NCBI RefSeq assembly: GCF_002280675.1
Contig: NZ_NCEN01000022.1
Coordinates: 1-48,062, forward strand
Origin: Novosphingobium sp. 32-60-15
GTDB lineage: Bacteria > Pseudomonadota > Alphaproteobacteria > Sphingomonadales > Sphingomonadaceae
Direction of reading: 5' to 3'
DNA length: 48,062 nt
Shown in pieces: positions 1-8,508 of the stretch (position 1 is the first letter of the stretch; each line of letters starts with the position of its first letter). Below the pieces are notes generated by a model that searched no databases, was not told where the DNA came from, and worked only from the letters and a program-made list of their open reading frames with translations. The translations under genes and the position numbers were made by a program.

Positions 1-173
1 TGTGCGGGCGGAATTGTGGGCCTTTGCCAAAACCACATCGCCTAAATTACTGACTTAAATACAGAAAGGATGGTAGACGTGAGTCCTCTTCTGGCACCAT
101 TTTCCGGCAAAGTCGGAAAAGCGCCGTACCGATTGCGGTTTGCGCCGACGATCGCGTTATCTTTAACGTCAAA

Positions 174-1088
174 TCATCCGCCGGGTTCGCCCAGCCTCAC
201 CATATCCGTCAGCAATCCCAGTGCGGGTGCTGGAATGGCGTGCTTTTCGGCTGCGGCAAGGATCGCGCCGTTGATGGATTCGATTTCCGTTGTCCGGCCG
301 GCAAGGCGGTCTTGCAGCATCGACGGTTTGTGCGCGCGATGGTTGGCGAGCGCGAAATCGACTTTGGAATCAAGGCGTGAACGGTCCACCGCTGCACCCT
401 CTGCTGCGGCAATGGCAACAATCTCGTCGATAACCGCTTTTGCCGCACGGCGACCGGCGGGATGATCCAGCCCGCCAACGGGCAAACCGCTGACGGTGCA
501 CAAGGCATTGAGCGCGCCATTGAAGGCAACCTTTTCCCATACCGCAACTTTGACTTGCGCATCGGCGACAGCGTTCATGCCCGCTGCCTCGAACACCGCT
601 GCAACCGCTACCGCCTGTCCGTCAGCACCTTGGGGATAATTGCCCAGGAAGATGTGCCCCGCGCCATGCGATGCCACAACATTGGGGCCTTCAAGGTCTG
701 CCGGAAAATCGGTCACGCCCCACAAGATGCGGTCGGCGGGGAAAACGTCCGCGATGGTTTCGACGTTTCCGAGGCCATTCTGGAGCGTCAGAACAGTGCA
801 TCCGGTCTGCGCCAGATGCGCAACCGACCGGATCGCGCTGGCGCTGTGCATGCCCTTGGTGAACAGCATCAGCAGATCGACAGGCCCTGCCACATCGGCG
901 GCAAGCTGTGCCTTGACCGAAGCGGTATGATCGCCCGCATCATCGTGAAGCACGATGCCATCAGCCGCAATCAACGCAAGGCGGTCAGGATCGACATCGA
1001 CCACGGTGACCGATTTGCCAGCCAGCGCAAAACGTGCCGCAAACAGGCATCCCATCGCGCCTGCACCAACGATGACGATCCGTTCCAT
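174..1088 (-). CDS. Ketopantoate reductase-family 2-ketoacid reductase (PanE/ApbA fold; possible D-mandelate dehydrogenase)
   Basis: An NAD(P)-dependent reductase of the 6-phosphogluconate-dehydrogenase-like fold, about 304 residues, the usual length for the family. The N-terminal Rossmann motif GAGAMG is at residues 8-13 and the QNG nucleotide-site motif at 103-105. The family's catalytic Lys is K186 (VWEKVAFN) and the C-terminal substrate Glu is E268 in SMLQDRLAGRTTEIE. The start chosen has a GGGAAGGGA ribosome site just upstream; a longer in-frame extension exists but lacks one. It lies 64 bp downstream of a lysR gene, back to back with a benzoylformate decarboxylase operon. Known: this family includes pantothenate-pathway PanE and the enterococcal D-mandelate dehydrogenases. 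Inferred: the neighbours make a benzoylformate/mandelate-type 2-ketoacid a likelier substrate than ketopantoate, but the sequence alone cannot decide. Confidence 0.85.
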   Translation of the reverse strand: MERIVIVGAGAMGCLFAARFALAGKSVTVVDVDPDRLALIAADGIVLHDDAGDHTASVKAQLAADVAGPVDLLMLFTKGMHSASAIRSVAHLAQTGCTVLTLQNGLGNVETIADVFPADRILWGVTDFPADLEGPNVVASHGAGHIFLGNYPQGADGQAVAVAAVFEAAGMNAVADAQVKVAVWEKVAFNGALNALCTVSGLPVGGLDHPAGRRAAKAVIDEIVAIAAAEGAAVDRSRLDSKVDFALANHRAHKPSMLQDRLAGRTTEIESINGAILAAAEKHAIPAPALGLLTDMVRLGEPGG

Positions 1089-1152
1089 CTGTCCAATCCC
1101 TTCCCGTGTGCACACGTACAGGCGCACGAGTCTGGCGTCCGATCAGGTGTGG

Positions 1153-2043
1153 TCAAGAGGATAGCGGAAAGAGTTCCACAAAACGCCGTGCCGCATCTGG
1201 CAAGAGACCGGAAGCGCGCCGATGCAGCACAAATTCGCGGCTGATGGCAAGTTCCGGCACATCCAGACGCCGCATTGTGCCGCTGGCAATGTGCGCGGCA
1301 AGAAGAGGTTCCGGCAACCAGCACAGCAACCGGCTATGGGCAGAAACCGCGATCATGGTTTCAACTGACGCGGTCTCGACCGCGATACCGGGGAGGGCAA
1401 GCCCTTGGGCGGCGATCAGGCGTTCAAACATCTGGCGCGGAGTATAGCTGGCATCCGGCATCACCCAATCATGCGCCAGCACATCGGCAAGGCGCGGCGC
1501 TGATGGCAGGGGATGGTGCTCTGCGCAAAATGTCGCGAAGGCATCGCGGTAGGCACCGGGGCCGATGGCAACAACACCCGGATCATCAAGCAATCCCGCC
1601 GACACGACAAGATCGACACGGCGGGTAACCAGCGCATCCAGAAGCTCGCTGTTGACGGCTTCCAACAATTCCACCCTCAGCCCGGGGGCAGCGGCCAGAA
1701 GCTGCCCCGCCGCTTGGGCAACCAGCGTACGCATGACCGATGAGACCGCGCCAATCCGCACCACACCGCGTTTCAAACCGCGCAGCGCCGCCAGTTCATC
1801 ACGCGTATTGCCCATTTCGGAAACGATGTGGCGGGCATGGGTGGCAAGCAATTCTCCCGCAGGTGTCAGCACCATGCCCTTGCCCCCGCGATCGAACAGG
1901 GCGTGGCCCAGCCGCTCCTCCATGCCCTTCACCATCCGGCTGAGTGTGGGCTGCGTCAGGTTGGCCACCCGCACCGCGCGGCCCAGGCTGCCTGTATCGG
2001 CAATGGCCAGAAAGGCGCGCAATTGGCGTTCGTCAAAATCCAT
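1153..2043 (-). CDS. LysR-family transcriptional regulator
   Basis: A DNA-binding regulator of 296 residues, standard LysR length. The N-terminal winged helix-turn-helix is in residues 1-60 (LRAFLAIADTGSLGRAV followed by LTQPTLSRMVKGMEERLG). The rest is the periplasmic-binding-protein-like effector domain. I chose the Met in MDFDERQLRAF because LysR proteins normally begin about three residues before this helix; the upstream in-frame extension runs into the divergent promoter. It is transcribed away from the decarboxylase-dioxygenase operon with 95 bp between them, the classic arrangement in which a LysR protein controls the divergent operon in response to its substrate. The downstream reductase gene probably shares its transcript. 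Confidence 0.9.
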   Translation of the reverse strand: MDFDERQLRAFLAIADTGSLGRAVRVANLTQPTLSRMVKGMEERLGHALFDRGGKGMVLTPAGELLATHARHIVSEMGNTRDELAALRGLKRGVVRIGAVSSVMRTLVAQAAGQLLAAAPGLRVELLEAVNSELLDALVTRRVDLVVSAGLLDDPGVVAIGPGAYRDAFATFCAEHHPLPSAPRLADVLAHDWVMPDASYTPRQMFERLIAAQGLALPGIAVETASVETMIAVSAHSRLLCWLPEPLLAAHIASGTMRRLDVPELAISREFVLHRRASGLLPDAARRFVELFPLSS

Positions 2044-2069
2044 GCATCCAACGTATGACTTTGGCCCAC

Positions 2070-2088
2070 ATTTGCAATTGTTTCTAAT
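2070..2088. promoter_or_regulatory. Candidate LysR operator in the divergent lysR-decarboxylase promoter region
   Basis: An imperfect 19-bp dyad, ATTnGnAAnnnTTnCnAAT, sits between the two divergent start codons in an AT-rich patch of an otherwise GC-rich segment. Position and symmetry suit LysR binding, although the strict T-N11-A core is not evident. Inferred only. Confidence 0.35.
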
Positions 2089-2138
2089 GGTCAGTCGGTT
2101 CATTCTTCGCCGCAAATCATAGGGAAACGAGAGAGACC

Positions 2139-3695
2139 ATGCCAACCGTCCGCGAAGTTACCATCGGCCTGCTGCGCGAACTTGGCATGACCACGATTTT
2201 CGGCAATCCCGGATCAACCGAACTGCCGATGTTCCGCGATTTCCCCGCCGATTTCCGCTATGTCATGGGCCTTCAGGAAAGCGTCGTGCTCGGCATGGCC
2301 GATGGCTATGCCCAAGGCACAAAGCGCGCGGCCATCGTCAATCTGCACAGCTCAGCAGGCGTCGGCCATGCGCTGGGCAACGTGTTTTCCGCCTTCAAGA
2401 ACCAGACCCCGCTGGTCGTCACCGCAGGACAGCAGGCGCGCTCTATCCTGCCCTACGAACCGTTTCTGTTTGCCGAACGCGCGGCTGAATTTCCAAGGCC
2501 CTTCGTCAAATGGTCATGCGAACCCGCCCGCGCCGAAGACGTGCCCGCCGCCCTGCACCGCGCCTGGCTAGTGGCGATGGAGCCGCCCTGCGGCCCCACC
2601 TTCGTTTCCATCCCCATTGACGATTGGGACCGGACTTGCGCACCGTTCACGCCCCGCAACGTCCACACCTCCCGCATGCCCGATGCCGATGCCATCGCCA
2701 CATGCGGAGCCGCTCTGGCCAAGGCTGCCCGCCCCCTCATCGTCGTCGGCGCAGGCGTCGCGCGCGACAATGCGTGGGATCAGGTGATCGCGCTGGCCGA
2801 ACGCCACAATGCGCAAGTCAAAGTCGCGCCCATGTCTGCCCGGTGCAGCTTCCCCGAAGACCATCCGCTCTTCGCAGGCTTCCTCACTGCGGCGCGCGAA
2901 GCGATTGTCACGGCACTATCCCCCCATGATTTCGTGCTCGCGCTGGGCGGACCGATGAGCCTCTATCACGTCGAAGGCCACGGCCCGCATGTGCCCGCAG
3001 GGTGCGACGTATGGCTGATTGGCGACAATCACGTTCACGCCGCCTGGGCACCGGCTGGCACTGCCATCGTGGCGCAGTGCAACAAGGCGCTCGGCATGCT
3101 GCTGCAAGGCCCGCCACCACAGCCAAGGCCTATGCCTGCCCCGCGCCACCCCCTGCCCCCGCTCGATGGAACGGCGATGACCGACGCTTACGTGCTCCAG
3201 CAGATCGCCGCATTGCGCACTCGGGAATCCATCATCGTCGAAGAAGCGCCGTCCAGCCGTGGACCGATGCATGACCGCCTGCCCATCGTGCGCAAGGATA
3301 CGTTCTACACCACCGCCAGCGGCGGCTTGGGCCACGGCCTTCCCGCCGCTGTCGGCATGGCGATGGCCCGCCCTAACGACAAGGTCATCGCGGTGCTTGG
3401 CGATGGCTCGGCCATGTACGCCATTCAGGGCCTTCACGCCGCCGTGCAGCATGGCCTGCCGGTCAGCTTCGTCATCGTCAAAAACAACCGCTATGAAGCA
3501 CTGCACAACTTCGGCCAGCATTTCGGCATGCAGGAACTGGTCGGCACCAAGTTCCCCGAACTCGATTTTTGCATGCTGGCTCAGGGCCACGGCCTCGTCG
3601 CACGCCGCGCAACCGATGCCGCCAGCCTTGATGAAGCCTTGCGCTGGTCCTTCGCGGCTTCTGGTCCCACTCTGGTAGAAGCGGTGGTGCTATGA
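2139..3695 (+). CDS. mdlC: Benzoylformate decarboxylase-type ThDP enzyme
   Basis: A thiamin diphosphate enzyme of 518 residues (Pseudomonas benzoylformate decarboxylase is about 528), expected to decarboxylate an aryl 2-ketoacid to the aldehyde. The catalytic residues of that enzyme fall at the same numbers: S26 in FGNPGSTELP, the cofactor-activating E47 in GLQESVV, and H70 in NLHSSAG. The second active-site His is probably H277 in LYHVEG. The ThDP-binding motif runs from GDG (421-423) to NN (449-450). Start: ATG preceded by GAGAGA. Its last 4 bp overlap the dioxygenase alpha gene, so the two are probably co-translated. Residues S26 and H70 distinguish it from acetolactate synthase and indolepyruvate decarboxylase, but a hydroxylated or methoxylated benzoylformate substrate is equally possible. 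Confidence 0.88.
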   Translation: MPTVREVTIGLLRELGMTTIFGNPGSTELPMFRDFPADFRYVMGLQESVVLGMADGYAQGTKRAAIVNLHSSAGVGHALGNVFSAFKNQTPLVVTAGQQARSILPYEPFLFAERAAEFPRPFVKWSCEPARAEDVPAALHRAWLVAMEPPCGPTFVSIPIDDWDRTCAPFTPRNVHTSRMPDADAIATCGAALAKAARPLIVVGAGVARDNAWDQVIALAERHNAQVKVAPMSARCSFPEDHPLFAGFLTAAREAIVTALSPHDFVLALGGPMSLYHVEGHGPHVPAGCDVWLIGDNHVHAAWAPAGTAIVAQCNKALGMLLQGPPPQPRPMPAPRHPLPPLDGTAMTDAYVLQQIAALRTRESIIVEEAPSSRGPMHDRLPIVRKDTFYTTASGGLGHGLPAAVGMAMARPNDKVIAVLGDGSAMYAIQGLHAAVQHGLPVSFVIVKNNRYEALHNFGQHFGMQELVGTKFPELDFCMLAQGHGLVARRATDAASLDEALRWSFAASGPTLVEAVVL

Positions 3696-5035
3696 CCTTG
3701 CGCCTTACCGATCTGATTGATGACCGCCCGCAAGACGGCGTGTTCCGCGTCAACCGCGCGATCTTTACCGATGCCCAGGTGTTCGACGCCGAAATGCGGG
3801 TGCTGTTCGAAGGCGGCTGGATCTTTCTCGGGCTGGAATCGCAGGCCGCCAACCCCCACGATTTCTTCACCACTTTCGCAGGCCGCGTGCCCGTCCTTGT
3901 CCAGCGCGATGGTGAAGGCACCTTGCGCGCGTTCATCAATTCATGCCCGCACAAAGGCGCGCGGCTGGCGCAAGTGCGACAGGGCAATACGCGCCTGCAC
4001 GTCTGCCCCTATCACAGCTGGAGCTTTGACAGCGCAGGCCGCAACAAGGCGGTGAAATGGCAAAAGGCGGGCTGCTATGCGGAAAGCTTTGACCGCGACA
4101 ATCACAACCTCGCCGCCCTGCCCCGCTTTGCCAACCATCGCGGCTTCCTGTTCGGCAGCCTCGCCGCTGATGTGCCATCCTTGGCCGAACATCTGGGCGA
4201 AGCTTCCAAACTGCTCGATCTTGTCGCCGATCAAAGCGACGACGGCCTCGAACTCGTGCCCGGACAAGTGACTTTCACGTATCAGGCCAACTGGAAGCTC
4301 CAGCTCGAAAACTGCTCGGATGCCTATCACTTCACCTCCGCCCACCCCTCCTACATCCGCGTACTCGAACGGCGGCAACAGGAAATGAGCGGCGATGTCG
4401 TCGCCTCGGTCTGGGAAAACAGCGATTACTGGAAGGAAGAGACCCAGGGCGTCGGCGGCGGCAGCTTCAGCTTTGCCAATGGCCACGTGCTCAACTGGGG
4501 CGTGTTCGGCGTAACGCCCGCCATCCCGCTTTATGAGCGCGCGGGCGAACTGGCGACACGCCACGGAGAGGCCCGGCGAGACTGGATGTTCAACATGCGC
4601 AACCTCACCATTTTCCCCAACCTGCAAGTGGCCGAAAACGCATCAAGCCAATTGCGCGTGATCCGCCCGCTTGGCCCCGGCCTCACCGAAATGCGCACAT
4701 GGTGCATTGCGCCCAAGGGCGAAAGCGCCACCGCCCGCCGCCAGCGCATCCGCCAGTACGAGGACTTCTTCAACCCCACCGGCATGGCCACGCCCGATGA
4801 CACGGTATCCTATGAAAACTGCCAGATCGGCTTTGCCGGAACGCTGGAGCCATGGCTGCAAGGCTATGCCCGCGGAATGACCGCAAGCGTAGAAGGCGGC
4901 AACCGCTTTGCCGACCGGATCGACCTGTACCCCGAACGCAGCGTTCTGGCAGACTCGCAACTATGCGATGAAACGCTCTACCACGCCTACTACCGCGCCT
5001 GGGCACAGCGCATGAAAGCGGAGTTCGCCGCATGA
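3692..5035 (+). CDS. Aromatic ring-hydroxylating dioxygenase, alpha (large) subunit, BenA/AntA-like
   Basis: The oxygenase large subunit of a three-component Rieske non-haem iron dioxygenase, 447 residues (BenA-type subunits are about 450). The [2Fe-2S] Rieske ligands are C85/H87 and C105/H108 (CPHKGA ... CPYHSW). The catalytic domain has the conserved bridging Asp and iron-binding histidines in NCSDAYHFTSAH (D210, H213, H218). D369 or D370 in GMATPDD probably supplies the carboxylate ligand. It overlaps both neighbours by 4 bp. The downstream beta subunit resembles benzoate/anthranilate dioxygenase small subunits, so dihydroxylation of a benzoate-type acid is the best guess. The reductase needed for electron transfer is not encoded nearby. 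Confidence 0.88.
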   Translation: MTLRLTDLIDDRPQDGVFRVNRAIFTDAQVFDAEMRVLFEGGWIFLGLESQAANPHDFFTTFAGRVPVLVQRDGEGTLRAFINSCPHKGARLAQVRQGNTRLHVCPYHSWSFDSAGRNKAVKWQKAGCYAESFDRDNHNLAALPRFANHRGFLFGSLAADVPSLAEHLGEASKLLDLVADQSDDGLELVPGQVTFTYQANWKLQLENCSDAYHFTSAHPSYIRVLERRQQEMSGDVVASVWENSDYWKEETQGVGGGSFSFANGHVLNWGVFGVTPAIPLYERAGELATRHGEARRDWMFNMRNLTIFPNLQVAENASSQLRVIRPLGPGLTEMRTWCIAPKGESATARRQRIRQYEDFFNPTGMATPDDTVSYENCQIGFAGTLEPWLQGYARGMTASVEGGNRFADRIDLYPERSVLADSQLCDETLYHAYYRAWAQRMKAEFAA

Positions 5036-5532
5036 CCGCCCCGCTCACCCGCGCCGCCGCCCAAGACCTGCTCTATCGCGAAGCCCTGCTGATCGACACG
5101 AACCGCTTTGCCGAATGGCTCGATCTGTTCACGCCCGATACCGAATTCTGGATGCCCGCATGGCGCGATGAAACCACCACCACGCAAGACCCCGACAGCG
5201 AACTGTCGCTGATCTACTACAAAGGTCGCCGCAATCTGGAAGACCGCGTGATGCGCCTCACTTCGGGCCTGTCCACCGCCTCGGCCCCCCTGCCGCGCGT
5301 CGTCCACCAGATCACCAACGTCCTGCTCACCGCCGCAGCCGATGAAAGCGCAGAAATCTCCGCCGCCTTCACCTGCCACCGCTTCGACGTCCGCATGAAC
5401 CGCACCGACTGCTTCTTCGGCCGCTACGAATACCGGTTGGTCCTCGCAGACGGCGCGTGGAAAATCGCGCGCAAGAAAATCGTCCTGCTGAACGACACCA
5501 TCCCCACCGTAGTAGATATCAACGCGATTTAA
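5032..5532 (+). CDS. Aromatic ring-hydroxylating dioxygenase, beta (small) subunit, BenB-like
   Basis: The structural small subunit of the ring-hydroxylating dioxygenase, 166 residues, with the SnoaL/NTF2-like cone fold typical of this family. The C-terminal pattern KIVLLNDTIPTVVD matches the hallmark ending of benzoate and anthranilate dioxygenase beta subunits, and YREALLIDTNRFAEWL is the usual N-terminal helix. It begins on an ATGA overlap with the alpha gene, implying translational coupling and an alpha3beta3 product. A hairpin lies 15 bp after its stop, and no further gene of the operon follows. Confidence 0.88.
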   Translation: MTAPLTRAAAQDLLYREALLIDTNRFAEWLDLFTPDTEFWMPAWRDETTTTQDPDSELSLIYYKGRRNLEDRVMRLTSGLSTASAPLPRVVHQITNVLLTAAADESAEISAAFTCHRFDVRMNRTDCFFGRYEYRLVLADGAWKIARKKIVLLNDTIPTVVDINAI

Positions 5533-5547
5533 CCTTGCCCCATAAAG

Positions 5548-5571
5548 CCCTCTCCCCATCAGGGGAGAGGG
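5548..5571 (+). terminator. Hairpin downstream of the dioxygenase operon
   Basis: A perfect 10-bp stem, CCCTCTCCCC / GGGGAGAGGG, with an ATCA loop, 15 bp after the beta-subunit stop. It lacks a T-tract, so it may be a 3' stabiliser or a dispersed palindrome as much as a terminator. Confidence 0.5.
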
Positions 5572-5677
5572 TTGGGAGAGGGGGCGGACGCAGCACCTCC
5601 TTATCAAAGTAAGTCCCTATTCAGGGGCACGCCGCACCTCCCACCGAAATTCCAGTCTCCCTACCCCCCCACCGTCA

Positions 5678-5856
5678 CCCCGGGCTTGACCCGGGGTCCC
5701 GCTTCTTTTGTTTTTCGCGCAGAGACCGCCATGAAAGCAAAGATTTGGAGCGTGTAACAAACCTCCCACCGATCCGCGATCCCCTGCGCCTCGGCGCGAA
5801 CCACTTCTCTTGCCACAAGCCGCAAAGAAAAGCCCAACCCCGGGTCAAGCCCGGGG
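5678..5856. repeat. Inverted pair of a 19-bp dispersed repeat in a 400-bp gene-free stretch
   Basis: CCCCGGGCTTGACCCGGGG at 5678-5696 recurs as its exact reverse complement at 5838-5856. Each copy is itself nearly palindromic (CCCCGGG..CCCGGGG). The enclosing interval 5533-5932 has no convincing gene; the short open frames there run through the repeats. The motif resembles the short GC-rich palindromes dispersed between genes in many sphingomonads. The pair could fold into a large stem bringing 141 bp into a loop. Confidence 0.75.
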
Positions 5857-5932
5857 CGACGACAAATGGGACGGCAGCTTTTGGAGCGTCAGTTGCTTGT
5901 GTTGAATGACCGAAAGTGGGCGGTTAGCTGCC

Positions 5933-6325
5933 TTAAGCGACGCCATTGCAAAAAGTTTCATCAACTCTTTTTGCCAGCGGATCGTAGATGACGTTCACAA
6001 TCCCACAGCCACCGTCCATCACCAATGGCAAGTCTTGCCTTTTGGCTAGCCAGTAGCGCTGACCTTTGCGCGGATCATTTCCGTCGCTGAGGACGTAAGT
6101 CGCAATTACACGCTCGCCATCAAAAGCGTAATAACGGTTATACTCGTTCAATCCTTGCGCTTCCGGCGGGAGTTGAACTTGTCGTTCGATATTCTCCATG
6201 ATCCGTGTTTGGCTAATTGTAGCCAACTGCGGAGAACTCGATCTCGAAGAATCATGGTCCGCCTCCATCGGAGCTTCAGACGAGCATGCGACCAATACAA
6301 GTGTGGCTGCGAGGAAGATGCGCAT
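5933..6325 (-). CDS. Small hypothetical lipoprotein
   Basis: A 130-residue protein not recognised as any named family. It begins with a typical lipoprotein signal, MRIFLAATLVLVAC, with a lipobox LVAC at residues 11-14, so residue C14 would be lipidated. A Ser/Asp-rich linker follows, then a compact domain of mixed polarity with cysteines (GGCGIVN, DETFCNG) that could form a disulfide in the periplasm. It is the last gene of the minus-strand block, about 95 bp beyond the zinc dehydrogenase, and may be transcribed separately. No function is proposed. Confidence 0.65.
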   Translation of the reverse strand: MRIFLAATLVLVACSSEAPMEADHDSSRSSSPQLATISQTRIMENIERQVQLPPEAQGLNEYNRYYAFDGERVIATYVLSDGNDPRKGQRYWLAKRQDLPLVMDGGCGIVNVIYDPLAKRVDETFCNGVA

Positions 6326-6420
6326 TGCGGGAGTATGCGGGGTGCGGGCAATATCCGCAATGGCGTCGTATCCTGAACGGCTGCTTCCAGCACAAAAATG
6401 CGAAAAGCCGCCCTCACCCC

Positions 6421-7428
6421 CTACAACCCCGGCGCGATCAGCACTTTGCAGTCGTGGGTCCGTTTGCGCAGGGCTTCGAACTTTTGCGGGGTTTGAGCCA
6501 GCGTGATGGTATCGGTCACCAGCGCGCGGGGTTCGGCGGCGCCTGCGTCGAGGGCATCGAGCGCCTCTTCATATTCCTGCCGGGTGAAGAACGCCGAGGT
6601 GATCAGGCGCACTTCCTTGGACAGCATGGCAAAGCTGTTGAAGGTATCGGGCCGGGTGCACAGGCCGAGCAGGCAGATCGTGCCGCGTTTGCGCACTTGT
6701 TCCACCGCTTGCGCGATCAGGCCGGGGACGCCGACGCATTCGAACACGATATCGGGCTTGGCCCCCAGCATTGCCTCTGCCCCGCCCACCGGATCATCCG
6801 GGCTGACGCAAAAGCCGGTTGCGCCCATCGCCAGCGCGCGGTCTTGCTGGAACGTGGCAAGGTCCTGGATGATCACATCCGAAGCGCCCTTGCGCCGCGC
6901 CCAGAACGCCACGGCAAGGCCGATTGGCCCCGCGCCGAGGATCAGCACTTTATCGCCCGGCTTCATGCCCGACATGTTGACGCCGTGCAGCGCCACGGCC
7001 AGCGGCTCGATAATCGCGCCGTCGTCCATGCCGGCGGTGCGCGGCAGGCGGATGCACTGGTTGGCACGGGTCTTGGCATATTCGGCATAACCGCCGCCCT
7101 GCAAGCCAAACTGATCGCACCATGCCACTTCGCCTGCACGGCAAGAAGCACACGTGCCGCAGCTTTTCAGCGGGATGACCGACACCGCATCGCCCAGCAC
7201 AAGGCCTTCAACCCCTTTGCCGAGCGCGACCACTTCGCCTGCAAATTCATGGCCAAGGATCGAGCCGCGCCCCATGCCATAGGCCGGGTCTTCGGTCATA
7301 TGCAGGTCAGACCCGCAGATGCCGCAGCGCCCCACTTTCACCACCACCTCACCCGCATCGGGCACCGGATCATCGACGGTGGCAACGACAAGCGGCTGGT
7401 GCAAATCTTGCATGACAACGGCGCGCAT
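6421..7428 (-). CDS. Zinc-dependent medium-chain alcohol dehydrogenase
   Basis: An NAD(P)-dependent alcohol dehydrogenase of the MDR/GroES-like superfamily, 335 residues. The catalytic zinc ligands are C35 (GRCGICGSD) and H60/E61 (LGHEFAG). The structural zinc site has four Cys at C90, C93, C96 and C104. The Rossmann motif GAGPIG is near residue 165. It has an AAGGAAT ribosome site. It is separated from the upstream SDR by a 218-bp interval containing a REP-like hairpin, so it may have reduced or independent expression. In this operon it would oxidise a secondary or primary alcohol side chain of an aromatic substrate; the exact substrate is not deducible. Confidence 0.88.
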   Translation of the reverse strand: MRAVVMQDLHQPLVVATVDDPVPDAGEVVVKVGRCGICGSDLHMTEDPAYGMGRGSILGHEFAGEVVALGKGVEGLVLGDAVSVIPLKSCGTCASCRAGEVAWCDQFGLQGGGYAEYAKTRANQCIRLPRTAGMDDGAIIEPLAVALHGVNMSGMKPGDKVLILGAGPIGLAVAFWARRKGASDVIIQDLATFQQDRALAMGATGFCVSPDDPVGGAEAMLGAKPDIVFECVGVPGLIAQAVEQVRKRGTICLLGLCTRPDTFNSFAMLSKEVRLITSAFFTRQEYEEALDALDAGAAEPRALVTDTITLAQTPQKFEALRKRTHDCKVLIAPGL

Positions 7429-7525
7429 GGGGTATTCCTTATCTTTTGGCGGTGATGTGGGTTGCTTGGACAGCGCCTCGCGTGGTGGCGTTCACTTCAT
7501 GCCCCTCACTTCGCCCCTTTTCTTC

Positions 7526-7619
7526 GTCGTTGCGAGCCCCGCGAAGCGGGGAGAAGCAATCCAGAGCCGTCATGCGCCACTCTGGATTGCTTCGTCAGCT
7601 TCACCTCCTCGCAATGACG
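7526..7619. repeat. REP-like long inverted repeat (copy 1)
   Basis: An inverted repeat of about 40-bp arms: GTCGTTGCGAG...AGCAATCCAGAG on the left and CTCTGGATTGCT...CTCGCAATGACG on the right. A second member occurs at 27021-27115. It sits between the SDR and zinc dehydrogenase genes and would form a strong hairpin in their transcript. Confidence 0.85.
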
Positions 7620-7646
7620 AATTTATTTATGGTCCACTGCAGCCGC

Positions 7647-8492
7647 TCAGCCGAATTTGCCCAGCATCATGCCGCCGTCGATCACGCAATGGCTGCCGGT
7701 CATGTAGTCCGATGCATCGGACGCCAGCAATAGCGCGAGCGGCTTCAACTGGTCGGTTTCGGCCACGCGGCCCAGTGGCACAATGGCATCCCATGCCGCG
7801 CGCGCGACCGGGTCTTTTTTCAGCCAGCCGCCGCCGATATTGGTGACGAACGGTCCGGGCGCGATGGCGTTGATGCGGATGCCGAACTCTGCCAGTTCCA
7901 GCCCCAGCGCGCGCACCATATGCAAAACGCCCGCCTTTGCAGGCATGTAGGGCAGGCCGACGATGGGTTCGGTCACCAGCCCTGCATTCGATGCCGTGGC
8001 GATGATCGATCCGCCGGTCCGCCCGTTGGCGCGGCCCTCCTGCTTCATCAGGCGCACCGCATTGCTGACAGTATGGAACACGCCGTTCAGGTTTACTTCG
8101 ATCGAGCGTTTCCAGCGGTCGTGATCATAAGTATCCACCTGACCATCGGGATTGCGGTGGCCTGCGGGGTTCCAGAAACCCGCGCCGGTATCAATCCCCG
8201 CATTGGCAAAGCAGATGTCCAGCCCGCCATAGGCTTTGGCGTGGGCATCGAATGCGGCGACCACTTGATCCCAATCGGCCACGTCAATCGTATCGGCCCG
8301 CGCCTCATAGCCCTGGCCACGCAGCCTTGCCGCCTCACGCTCGGCCCCTTCGGCGTCGATGTCGGCCAGCGTCACCGCCGCGCCCGCCTCGGCCATCGCC
8401 TCGGCATAAGCAAGGCCGATGCCCGATGCTGCGCCGGTCACCAGCGCGCTGCGCCCTTTGATATCGAACTTGTCCAGCGTTCCCATCGGCAT
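7647..8492 (-). CDS. Short-chain dehydrogenase/reductase
   Basis: An NAD(P)-dependent classical SDR, 281 residues. The cofactor motif TGAASGIG is at 19-26, NAG at 97-99, and the catalytic Ser168, Tyr182 and Lys186 are in ATASNAG and YMPAK. The acidic residue after beta2 (ADID) favours NAD(H). It has an unusual insert around residues 100-125 (GFWNPAGHRNPDGQVDTYD), as in carveol dehydrogenase-like SDRs. The second Met (two codons later) has better spacing from the AGGGG ribosome site than the first. It follows the Rieske oxygenase by 16 bp. Likely role: oxidation of a hydroxyl on the aromatic side chain or of an oxygenase product. Confidence 0.85.
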   Translation of the reverse strand: MPMGTLDKFDIKGRSALVTGAASGIGLAYAEAMAEAGAAVTLADIDAEGAEREAARLRGQGYEARADTIDVADWDQVVAAFDAHAKAYGGLDICFANAGIDTGAGFWNPAGHRNPDGQVDTYDHDRWKRSIEVNLNGVFHTVSNAVRLMKQEGRANGRTGGSIIATASNAGLVTEPIVGLPYMPAKAGVLHMVRALGLELAEFGIRINAIAPGPFVTNIGGGWLKKDPVARAAWDAIVPLGRVAETDQLKPLALLLASDASDYMTGSHCVIDGGMMLGKFG

Positions 8493-8508
8493 CCCCTGTC
8501 AGTTATGA

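Noticed and set aside
70..465. Plus-strand open frame near the window start
   Set aside because: Largely antisense to the reductase gene and rich in Ala/Ser/Arg without any domain; bases 1-173 otherwise show nothing supportable.
5572..5757. Short plus-strand open frame in the gene-free interval
   Set aside because: It runs through the dispersed palindromes, and its translation is repeat-derived low-complexity sequence.
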